Assembly: GCA_020439995.1 (NCBI GenBank)
Contig: JAGROY010000010.1
Location: 1 to 49,013 of the forward strand
From: Verrucomicrobiia bacterium
GTDB lineage: Bacteria > Verrucomicrobiota > Verrucomicrobiia > Verrucomicrobiales > DEV007
DNA: 49,013 nucleotides
Reading direction: 5' to 3'
A model generated the notes under the pieces. The model saw nothing but the letters and a program-made list of their open reading frames with translations, had not been told where the DNA came from and did not search any database. The position numbers and the translations under genes are program-made. Below, one piece after another: positions 1-6,788 of this stretch; position 1 is the stretch's first letter; each line of letters starts with the position of its first letter.

Positions 1-135
1 CTGGCAGCGGAAGCGTGGAGTTCTGTCTGGGAAGGTTCCGCTTCTGAAGTCGACGCGGACGGCGGTGTATCCATGCCCATCCCACTGCAAGGTGGTGCCC
101 GGTTTTTCAGGGTGATGGTGCTCCTCGCTGAGTAA
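1..135 (+). CDS. C-terminal end of a secreted protein (partial)
   Basis: An open frame runs from the first base to a TAA at 133-135 and gives 44 residues, so only the 3' end of the gene is present. The tail contains GGARFFRVMV close to its end. A similar ending, an aromatic pair followed by RVR/RVM, closes the 660-residue secreted protein at 4488-6470 (LYFRVRKQN). This suggests the same small beta-rich C-terminal module that is common at the ends of verrucomicrobial exported proteins. The stop lies 4 bases before the TTG start of the next gene, so the two may be co-transcribed. The function of the complete protein cannot be told from this piece. Confidence 0.5.
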   Translation: MAAEAWSSVWEGSASEVDADGGVSMPIPLQGGARFFRVMVLLAE

Positions 136-139
136 TCGA

Positions 140-676
140 TTGGAAAAGCGCCCGGCAGTCTTCTTTGATCGCGACGGCGTGGTGAACCGTTCACCAGGTG
201 CTGGCTATGTGACGCGCTGGCAGGATTTTGAGTTGAACGAAGGGATCGATGCAGCAGTCAGTTTGTGCAAGTCCCGGGGCTACTATGCGGTGCTGGTTAC
301 CAGCCAGCGATGTGTCAGTAAAGGGCTGATCTCAATCGATACTTTGCACGCCTTGCATGATGAGATGCAGCACGCTTTAGGTGCTTCTGCGAAGTTCGAT
401 TCGATTCACGAGTTTACCGGTCTTCCTGGTACTGAGTCGCTTGAGAAACCGAATCCGGGTCTGATACTTGAGGCGGCAAGGGCGTTGCCTATCGACTTAG
501 AGCGGTCGTGGCTCATCGGTGACGCGGATCGCGACATCGTCATGGCGCAGCGCGCCGGGGTTCCATCAACCGTGCGCGTCCTGACAAATCATCCGGTGGG
601 TGTGGAGGCGATGTTCACCGTCGATTCCATCGCTGCGCTGATCCCTCTTCTGGAGCTGCGATTGCCCTTCGTTTAA
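140..676 (+). CDS. HAD-superfamily phosphatase, histidinol-phosphate/GmhB-like (HAD-IIIA)
   Basis: The 178-residue product has the HAD core. FFDRDGV with the nucleophile and acid/base aspartates is at residues 10 and 12, a degenerate motif II (VTSQ) is near 53-56, the motif III lysine is in EKPNPG near 102-107, and the motif IV acid patch is in IGDADRD near 126-132. Length and motif spacing fit D-glycero-D-manno-heptose bisphosphate phosphatase and histidinol phosphatase relatives. However, the Cys/His zinc loop of GmhB before motif III is missing (the segment reads IHEFTGLPGTESLEKP), and the usual TNQ is TSQ. The substrate is therefore open, and GmhB is not assigned. The start is TTG at 140, four bases after the preceding stop. 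A phosphatase and a sugar kinase follow in the same orientation, so it may act on a phosphorylated sugar or sugar adduct; that is inference. Confidence 0.75.
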   Translation: MEKRPAVFFDRDGVVNRSPGAGYVTRWQDFELNEGIDAAVSLCKSRGYYAVLVTSQRCVSKGLISIDTLHALHDEMQHALGASAKFDSIHEFTGLPGTESLEKPNPGLILEAARALPIDLERSWLIGDADRDIVMAQRAGVPSTVRVLTNHPVGVEAMFTVDSIAALIPLLELRLPFV

Positions 677-728
677 CGTTGCAAAATGGACCGCTTGCTT
701 TTGGAAAACTTCGGTACAACGTGCCGCG

Positions 729-1235
729 ATGCCGACTACTTCCACACCAAAGAAACGCCTGCTCTTCGTATGCATGGGCAACATCTGCCGCTCGCCTGCG
801 GCAGAATGTGTCATGCGAAAATATCTTGAACGCGAAGGGCTTAGTGACCGGGTCGAGTGTGACTCCGCGGGAACGATCGGTTATCATGAAGGCAACAAGC
901 CCGACAAGCGCATGCAGCGGGCCGGAGGAATGCGTGGATTTGCAATCAAAGGTTCTGCCCGTCAGGTCACTCGGGAAGACTTCAAGAACTTCGATCTCAT
1001 CCTTGCGATGGATGATGAGAACATGCGGGACCTCCGCGCCTTCGATCCTGAAAATGTCTACGACGAGAAGTTGAAGTTTTTTTGCGATTACCTCACCGAA
1101 CACCGCGCCATGTCTGTGCCGGATCCCTACTACGGTGGCGATGATGGATTTGAAAGCGTTCTCGATTTACTCGAGGATGGCTGCGCTTCCCTCGTGGAAG
1201 AAGTGAAGAAGCAACTGGCCGAAGAGGCCTCGTAA
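729..1235 (+). CDS. Low-molecular-weight protein tyrosine phosphatase family protein
   Basis: The 168-residue product shows the full LMW-PTP signature. The P-loop is VCMGNICRSP with Cys15 as nucleophile and Arg21 (C-x5-R-S), and the general-acid loop is PDPYYGG with Asp132. The length fits the family. Such enzymes hydrolyse phosphotyrosine, and some relatives are protein-ribulosamine-5-phosphate phosphatases. Only 18 bases separate this gene from the fructosamine-3-kinase-family gene downstream. That pairing is known from several bacteria and was used to argue for a joint role in removing ribose-5-phosphate glycation adducts from proteins: phosphatase first, kinase second. That role is therefore the preferred inference; a role in tyrosine-phosphate signalling or exopolysaccharide control remains possible. 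Catalytic residues are intact. The ATG start sits about 50 bases after the HAD gene. Confidence 0.88.
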   Translation: MPTTSTPKKRLLFVCMGNICRSPAAECVMRKYLEREGLSDRVECDSAGTIGYHEGNKPDKRMQRAGGMRGFAIKGSARQVTREDFKNFDLILAMDDENMRDLRAFDPENVYDEKLKFFCDYLTEHRAMSVPDPYYGGDDGFESVLDLLEDGCASLVEEVKKQLAEEAS

Positions 1236-1253
1236 ACTGCGCATCGCCTCGCC

Positions 1254-2159
1254 GTGTGGGAATCCATCGTGGAAGCTGTCAGCCGTGCTGAGGGCAGGGA
1301 TCTCCACAGGGCTTCCGCACCACGTCCGATATCGGGTGGCTGCATCAATGAGGCATGGGCGATCGAACTGGAGAGCACAGCGGGTGACCGGGATCGTTAC
1401 TTTGTAAAGCTGAACGATGCCGCGTGCACTGATCCATTTGCCGCCGAGACGGAAGGATTGGAACTATTGCGCCTGCCCGGCGTGATTCGCGTGCCGCGCG
1501 TGATTGCACGCGGGACAACGGGCGAGCGGGCATTTCTCGTCCTCGAGCACATCGACATGGGGAATTCTGGATCGCGAAGATCCGAGGAAACACTCGGCAG
1601 TCAGCTTGCCATGTTGCACAAGACATTCGCAACCGATGGGCAGTTCGGCTGGACTCGTGACAACACCATCGGTGCGACCCTCCAGGTGAATGCTCGAACG
1701 TCCGACTGGGGCGATTTCTTTATCGAGCGTCGGCTCCGTTTCCAGTTCGAGCTTGCAGAGCGGAAAGGATACGACTTCCGTCGGCGCGATGATTTTCTCA
1801 ATCAGCGGATGCCGGAGATTCTTGCAGGGCATCATCCCCGTCCGTCGCTGGTGCACGGAGATCTATGGCGAGGCAATGTCGGGTATACCAGTGACGATCA
1901 ACCGGTCATTTTTGATCCGGCAGTCTACTTTGGCGATCGCGAAGTAGACATCGCCTTCACACAGATGTTCGGCGGATTTGGTGCTGGTTTCTATCGTGCC
2001 TACGAAAAAGACTGGCCGCTGCCTGCGGGTCATAAACGGCGTGCCGATATCTACAACCTCTACCATCTCCTCAACCACCTGAACCTGTTCGGCGGCGGTT
2101 ATCACGCCCAGGCTGCAGCTGCGATGGAGCGCATCTGGAACGTTGATTTCCGCCCTTAA
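1254..2159 (+). CDS. Fructosamine/ketosamine-3-kinase family protein
   Basis: The 301-residue product has the aminoglycoside-kinase-like fold motifs of the fructosamine-3-kinase family. The glycine-rich start is PISGGCINEAW (25-35), an ATP-binding Lys sits in YFVKLND (about 49-55), the catalytic loop is HGDLWRGN (201-208) and the metal-binding motif is DPAVYFGDRE (221-230). Family members phosphorylate the 3-hydroxyl of ketosamines on proteins, which makes the adduct unstable and frees the amine. Bacterial members often prefer ribulosamines and erythrulosamines. The gene starts with GTG 18 bases after an LMW-PTP gene, which supports a two-step deglycation unit. Its TAA overlaps the stop of the convergent gene by four bases. 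All motifs are intact and the length is normal for the family. Confidence 0.9.
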   Translation: MWESIVEAVSRAEGRDLHRASAPRPISGGCINEAWAIELESTAGDRDRYFVKLNDAACTDPFAAETEGLELLRLPGVIRVPRVIARGTTGERAFLVLEHIDMGNSGSRRSEETLGSQLAMLHKTFATDGQFGWTRDNTIGATLQVNARTSDWGDFFIERRLRFQFELAERKGYDFRRRDDFLNQRMPEILAGHHPRPSLVHGDLWRGNVGYTSDDQPVIFDPAVYFGDREVDIAFTQMFGGFGAGFYRAYEKDWPLPAGHKRRADIYNLYHLLNHLNLFGGGYHAQAAAAMERIWNVDFRP

Positions 2160-3052
2160 TGTGATCCGCCCGTGGGATCATAGCTGAGGGTTCCATCGTC
2201 CTGAATGACCACAAACGACTTCGCCAAGTCTTCCTGTAGTTCATCCATTTCGGAAATCTTGAACAGGGAGTCTTCGAAATCCCCAGCTCCATTCACACCA
2301 TTCGTGAGTTGTTCGATGACGGATTCAATCGAACTGGTGTCAAATGTTGCTCCCGCTGCAACCGCCGCCCCCATGATTCCCACCAGGTTCTGCGCATTGC
2401 GCTGGGAAGATGCCCTTACATTTTCGATCAATTCGGAGGTTGCCAGCTTCTGAGCTTCGAGGGACAAGCCTGAATCTGCCAGCAGACGCTCAGCTTCGTC
2501 AGGGTTTTTGTTAAAGAGCGCACCGACTCCTTTGATCGATGCACGTAACTGTTCGTCCTCCGACTTGCATTCTCCGGCCCACCTCAGTGCTGCCTCTGGA
2601 TCTGTCTCGGCAAGAACGTCGACCAATCCCTGAATAAATCCGTCCAAACCCGGATGGTGCATATTCTCGCTAAGCCATGCGCTTGCCCCTGCAGGATCTT
2701 TTCGCGCCCAGTTGAGCATCACCTGGTGCATTAACCCTTGGTGTTCTGCGGAAGCGGCATTGGCGCCAAACATCCAGTCCATCGCCAGCGCCGCACGCTC
2801 TGACCTACTGAGTTTGGCGACGGAGTCTTTCTGCGCCCCTGAATCTTCACCGCCTGCCTCTCCGGGATTGGTGACGGATCCTGACGGCGTGATCCCCGCC
2901 GGAGACACCTTCAGCTCGTACCTCGATTCTCCGATCTCGGTATCAGGTGTCGTTTTCGATGAAACCGTTTTTATACCATACCCCGCGATCACACCCAGAG
3001 TCGCCACGGCTGCATACTTAGCTGCTCCACAGATGCTTTGCTTTGCCATCAT
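2156..3052 (-). CDS. Membrane-anchored protein with helical W..DP..A repeats, unknown function
   Basis: The 298-residue product begins with a short basic stretch and one hydrophobic segment (about residues 8-25, AAVATLGVIAGYG), a likely membrane anchor or uncleaved signal. A low-complexity linker of about 55 residues follows. The C-terminal two thirds is alpha-helical with repeats such as LNWARKDPAGASAWL and ETDPEAALRWA, in which a Trp, an Asp-Pro and small residues recur about every 30-35 positions. Similar repeat proteins are abundant in Verrucomicrobiota and have no assigned function. Two consecutive ATGs (3052 and 3049) are possible starts; an open frame extends to 3082 but would bury the hydrophobic segment. 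The gene stands alone between convergent FN3K and a PEP-CTERM gene. Confidence 0.7.
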   Translation of the reverse strand: MMAKQSICGAAKYAAVATLGVIAGYGIKTVSSKTTPDTEIGESRYELKVSPAGITPSGSVTNPGEAGGEDSGAQKDSVAKLSRSERAALAMDWMFGANAASAEHQGLMHQVMLNWARKDPAGASAWLSENMHHPGLDGFIQGLVDVLAETDPEAALRWAGECKSEDEQLRASIKGVGALFNKNPDEAERLLADSGLSLEAQKLATSELIENVRASSQRNAQNLVGIMGAAVAAGATFDTSSIESVIEQLTNGVNGAGDFEDSLFKISEMDELQEDLAKSFVVIQDDGTLSYDPTGGSH

Positions 3053-3212
3053 GAAAGTTATGGAGAGTATCTTGATTGTCAACGGGACGCCTTGCGTTCA
3101 GACCAAAACGTGGAGACGGAGCCCGGGACTGAAAACTGAATTTCCCCTTGCCACGAAAGCGGGAAAGCATCGTTTCCTTTTCGGGACGAGCTTGGAAGCT
3201 TCATTGGACACG

Positions 3213-3244
3213 AAAAAGCCGGGCTCCCTCACTGGGAACCCGGC
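3213..3244 (-). terminator. Rho-independent terminator of the PEP-CTERM gene
   Basis: An 11-bp GC-rich inverted repeat (3218-3228 with 3234-3244, one G-U wobble) has a 5-base loop and is followed on the minus strand by five T residues (3217-3213). It lies about 48 bases past the stop of the gene at 3292-4152, where an intrinsic terminator is expected. Confidence 0.85.
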
Positions 3245-3291
3245 TCATCCAAAATCTTTTTTCCGAGGATCAGCTGATCCCCGGAAGCGGA

Positions 3292-4152
3292 CTAGTTGCG
3301 GCGACGACGGAACATCATCAGCACACAACCCATTCCTGCGAGCAGTGCGGTGCCCGGCTCGGGAACAGCCATGTAGTTCACTGCGTTGAGGAACATTTTG
3401 TTCCCCTCTGAAGTAAGGTCATAGAGTCCAGCGGTCTCTGAGGAAATGCCCGAAGCTTCCCTTGATCCAGAGAGGAAAACCAAGCGGTTGCCACCCAGCA
3501 CATCGCCATTGTTCAGCGTGGCACCTTTTTGCCACTCAGCGATCGCAAAGCCGTTTGCGATGCCATCAACGGTTGCGAGAACGGTTCCGCCGACGACATT
3601 ATTGGCATTCACAGAGATTCCCCGCTGAGTTGGAGTGGCCAATAGCGGCTCCTCCACATTGACCGCGTAGTCTACGCCCCCAGCTCCGTTGAGCGTGACA
3701 CCGTCGAAAATCGGGTGAGCACCTACGATGCTCAATGCAACATTGCCCGTCGTGTCAGGCATGTCAGCGCCATCAGTAAAATTCAGGCGGCTGTTGCGGA
3801 GCGTGTAGCCTCCCATATTGATAACGGGTGCTGTGATCGCTGTGTTCCAAAATGCCGTTTCCTGCTGATAGTGACCGCTCGAAACAGCCCGGCTGATGAT
3901 GACGAGGTCTGCAGCATTATAGATTGCCGCATCATCTGCTGTGGGATCGTCTTTCGTCGCGTATCGAGTGACGTTGTGGCCTGCAGCGGTCAGGGCATTG
4001 GTGTAGCCGATGTCTGAAGCTGACGTCAGACCGGCCGCAGCTGCAGCTGCAGACGGAGCATCCGTCGCATGAAAACTGATAAAGGCGATATTGGCAGCGT
4101 GTGCACTGGAAAGGCCAGTGAGCAGCAATACTGCGAGGAGAGCTTTTTTCAT
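3292..4152 (-). CDS. PEP-CTERM sorting-domain protein with a Rossmann-like secreted domain
   Basis: The 286-residue product has a clean signal peptide (MKKALLAVLLLTGLSSAHA). Its C-terminal PEP-CTERM sorting signal is VPEPGTALLAGMGCVLMMF followed by RRRRN, the tripartite signal recognised by exosortase systems. The exported part (about 20-262) is a single domain with alternating beta strands and helices. It shares recognisable blocks, ADLVIISRAVSSGHY, HPIFDGVTL, GTVLATVDG and LYDLTSEG, with both domain copies in the divergent gene at 4488-6470. A good Shine-Dalgarno AGGA lies 7-8 bases before the ATG (4160-4163), and a strong terminator follows. Exosortase is not in the window. The domain is not a known enzyme to me; a ThuA/GATase-like fold is a guess. 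Confidence 0.85.
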   Translation of the reverse strand: MKKALLAVLLLTGLSSAHAANIAFISFHATDAPSAAAAAAGLTSASDIGYTNALTAAGHNVTRYATKDDPTADDAAIYNAADLVIISRAVSSGHYQQETAFWNTAITAPVINMGGYTLRNSRLNFTDGADMPDTTGNVALSIVGAHPIFDGVTLNGAGGVDYAVNVEEPLLATPTQRGISVNANNVVGGTVLATVDGIANGFAIAEWQKGATLNNGDVLGGNRLVFLSGSREASGISSETAGLYDLTSEGNKMFLNAVNYMAVPEPGTALLAGMGCVLMMFRRRRN

Positions 4153-4369
4153 TTCGGTGTCCTAGATGTGAGTTGGGTTAACTAAGTGTGTCGATGGTGT
4201 TGTTGTCTTCTGTGACAAAACTAACACATAGGATAGCGATTACTTGGCACGATTTACAAGTATAAAGCCTTTATTTTCAGCCGATCCCTCGGAATACTGG
4301 CACGTTCCTCTGGATTACAGCAAAAAACTGCCGCCTGACGAGGACCAGACGAGTGCGACGGCAACGCTG

Positions 4370-4403
4370 CGTTACTATGCCGAGTATACTCGGCATAGTA
4401 ACG
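4370..4403. repeat. 34-bp perfect palindrome in the divergent intergenic region
   Basis: The 335-bp gap 4153-4487 separates two divergently transcribed genes for related secreted proteins. In its middle, 4370-4403 reads identically on both strands, with the centre at 4386/4387 (core GTATAC). A second inverted pair, TGCGACG at 4354-4360 and CGTCGCA at 4409-4415, flanks it, so a hairpin or cruciform of about 60 bases is possible. There is no U-tract, so a simple terminator is unlikely. It could be a large operator for a dimeric regulator that controls both genes, or a mobile-repeat relic. A smaller palindrome (GGATTAATCC, 4453-4462) lies nearer the 4488 start. Nothing else is recognisable in the gap. 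Confidence 0.85.
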
Positions 4404-4487
4404 GAGTTCGTCGCAATGTCGGAATTCTGCTACTATCGGCATAAATTCGCGTGGATTAATCCATTACCATGAAATAGGTCTACGACT

Positions 4488-6470
4488 ATGACGTTCAAAA
4501 TCCCCCACACGATCCGGCACCTTTTCCTGATTTTCGCGGCTGTCAGTTGCACCCTGGCCACCTCCCGAGCGGGCGATGTGGTCTGGGTAGCGCAGGAGGA
4601 TTCTGAAGCGGGAGCGGAATACATATCACTTTTAGAATCAAACGGACACGATATCACACAGCTATTCATCACATCGAATACGCTGGTCTATCCCGATGAC
4701 ATTGACCGGATGAACGAAGCGGATCTGGTAATCGTGAGCCGAAAAGTAGGCAGCGGTGATTACAACACAGAAGACTGGAATGACCTTTCTGCCCCGCTTC
4801 TTTTGATGAGTGGCTACCTATCCCGGGCCAATCGCTGGGGCTGGTTCGATGCGGATACACTGGTGGATTCGACTCCTGACGCGATCATCGCTGAGGTGCC
4901 GGAACACCCTTTGTTCGAAGGGATCTCGCTCGAAGACGGTCAGACTGGCCCCTGGCACACGGCGGTTGATCGAGGCAATTCATTGACGAGCGATCCCGTA
5001 GTCAACGGCGGAACCTTGATCGCTACTACCGACGACGGGCTCGTGGTAGCTGCGGAATGGCCTGCGGAGACGGTGGCCGCTGGCCCCCGCTTCTTCCTGG
5101 GAGTTGGATCGCGTGAGCCTGATGGTGGCAGCATCGCCGACGCGGGTAAATACAACCTCACGGAGGCGGGCGCACGTGCGCTCCTCAATGCCGTAGCAAT
5201 TTTCTCCGAGCCATCTGCAGTGACTGATACCGACAACGATGGAGTGCCGGATGAACTTGACGCATTCCCGAACGATCCCAATGAAACACTGGACACGGAC
5301 GACGACGGTATCGGGAACAACGCTGACACAGACGACGATGGCGACGATGTGCCGGATGACGAGGATGCCTTTCCTCTAGATAAAACGGAATCTGCCGACG
5401 CAGACAAAGACGGCATCGGCGACAACGCTGACCCTGACCGTGACAACGACGGCGTCGAGAACGACCTCGACCTATTCCCGTTGGACCCGACCGAGTGGGC
5501 GGACACGGACAGCGACGGCATTGGCGATAATGCTGATGACGATGCAGACGGCAATGGAATTCCCGATGCAGACGAGCCAAAAATCGTTTGGGTCTCACAA
5601 GTAGAAGGCGACGTCGGCATGGAGTTTCTTGAACTGCTTCGGAATGCTGGATACGCGGTGGAAGAATACATCGGGACATCCGCGACCCTGTCCGCTTCCC
5701 CAGAAGACCGCACGCTCCTGAACAAAGCGGCACTTGTGGTCTTCAGCCGGAAAATCGGCAGCGGCGACTATAATACTGAAGACTGGGATCAGATCACCGC
5801 CCCCATGTTGGTGCTGAGTCCCTATGTCCTTCGAGCCAATCGCTGGGGATGGTTTGACTCCGACACTCTGGATGGAGAAACCCCATTCGCCATCATCGCT
5901 GACATGCCGGAGCATCCCCTGTTTGAAGGAATTCCACTGGACAACAATGAGAGCGAGACGTGGTATGAGGAAGTCGATCGCGGCACTTCGTTCATGGATG
6001 CCGAAGTAGTCAATGAAGGCACCCTGATCGCGTCGACAGATGCAGGTCGTGTTGTTGCCGCCGAATGGCCCGCTGGCACAGTGGCGGAGGGAGCCAGGTT
6101 CTATCTCGCAATGGGAAGCTGGGAAATCTCCGGTGACCCAATCGATGAAGCAGGCAAGTATAACCTTACCGAGTTGGGCGAGCGCGCACTGCTAAATGCG
6201 GTGAACATCTTTGTTCCCATCGGCAATGGCGCTGCCTCGTTCAACATCATGTCGGCAACTCTGAATGCCGACCGCACCCAAGTCACACTCCAGTGGAGTT
6301 CCCGGGCTGGTGAGAGCTACTCGATCGATAGTTCCGCCACTCTTGGAAACACCTCGGACTGGAACGAGCGCACCGACAGCGTTGAAGCAACCGGTACGAA
6401 GACATCAGCAACCGTCACGATTGAAGCTGGGGTTTCCGAACTCTACTTCCGTGTAAGGAAACAGAACTAG
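4488..6470 (+). CDS. Secreted two-domain protein with thrombospondin type 3 repeat linker
   Basis: The 660-residue product has a signal peptide (about 1-28). Domain copy A is at about 28-243. A Ca-binding TSP3-type linker covers about 244-365 (DTDNDGVPDELDAFP, DTDDDGIGNN, DADKDGIGDN and so on). Domain copy B is at about 366-580, and a C-terminal beta module of about 75 residues ends in LYFRVRKQN. Copies A and B share long identical blocks (VGSGDYNTEDW/IGSGDYNTEDW, RANRWGWFD, EHPLFEGI) and are clearly an internal duplication. The same domain occurs once in the divergent PEP-CTERM protein. The TSP3 DXDXDG loops would stiffen the linker with calcium outside the cell. An AGGT about 9 bases upstream can serve as RBS. 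No catalytic motif is evident, so an extracellular binding or structural role is inferred. Confidence 0.85.
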   Translation: MTFKIPHTIRHLFLIFAAVSCTLATSRAGDVVWVAQEDSEAGAEYISLLESNGHDITQLFITSNTLVYPDDIDRMNEADLVIVSRKVGSGDYNTEDWNDLSAPLLLMSGYLSRANRWGWFDADTLVDSTPDAIIAEVPEHPLFEGISLEDGQTGPWHTAVDRGNSLTSDPVVNGGTLIATTDDGLVVAAEWPAETVAAGPRFFLGVGSREPDGGSIADAGKYNLTEAGARALLNAVAIFSEPSAVTDTDNDGVPDELDAFPNDPNETLDTDDDGIGNNADTDDDGDDVPDDEDAFPLDKTESADADKDGIGDNADPDRDNDGVENDLDLFPLDPTEWADTDSDGIGDNADDDADGNGIPDADEPKIVWVSQVEGDVGMEFLELLRNAGYAVEEYIGTSATLSASPEDRTLLNKAALVVFSRKIGSGDYNTEDWDQITAPMLVLSPYVLRANRWGWFDSDTLDGETPFAIIADMPEHPLFEGIPLDNNESETWYEEVDRGTSFMDAEVVNEGTLIASTDAGRVVAAEWPAGTVAEGARFYLAMGSWEISGDPIDEAGKYNLTELGERALLNAVNIFVPIGNGAASFNIMSATLNADRTQVTLQWSSRAGESYSIDSSATLGNTSDWNERTDSVEATGTKTSATVTIEAGVSELYFRVRKQN

Positions 6471-6474
6471 CAGA

Positions 6475-6500
6475 CCCGGGCAAATGCGACATCGCCCGGG
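6475..6500 (+). terminator. GC hairpin after the TSP3 protein gene (possible terminator)
   Basis: A 7-bp perfect stem (6475-6481 with 6494-6500) with a 12-base loop starts 4 bases after the stop at 6470. No U-run follows, so termination would be weak or Rho-dependent. The remaining 6501-6788 shows no convincing gene; a short Cys-rich minus-strand frame there is discussed under findings. Confidence 0.4.
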
Positions 6501-6788
6501 CATGGCGGTGCTGTCTTCCAGACAATGGGGCGGCCTAGCCTTTGCTGCACACGTCCTCTACCTCGATGGAGGTGGCATCATGGCACAGCTGAACGGTACA
6601 GCTGGTGGTGTCACGGCACTGCGACAGGCATGGGCCTGTGCACTCGGCAAGATAGGCACCACTTGGGGGGCTCGCCTCCGCAGTTTTCACTCCGTGGATG
6701 AACATCCCAGGCTCAGCGCTTGCCAACTGGCGGCGTCGCAGGGACCTTCGGAAATGCGATCCGCTTCACCCACCGTCACCTTGAGCCT

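Noticed and set aside
5221..5570. Possible tandem DNA repeat or CRISPR-like array
   Set aside because: The periodicity comes from DXDXDG codons in TSP3 repeats; units vary in length and there are no unique spacers.
4940..5733. Ser-rich minus-strand frames opposite the TSP3 region
   Set aside because: Antisense of repeated Asp codons (GAC/GAT) gives Ser/Val-rich runs; the + strand TSP3 loops are convincing.
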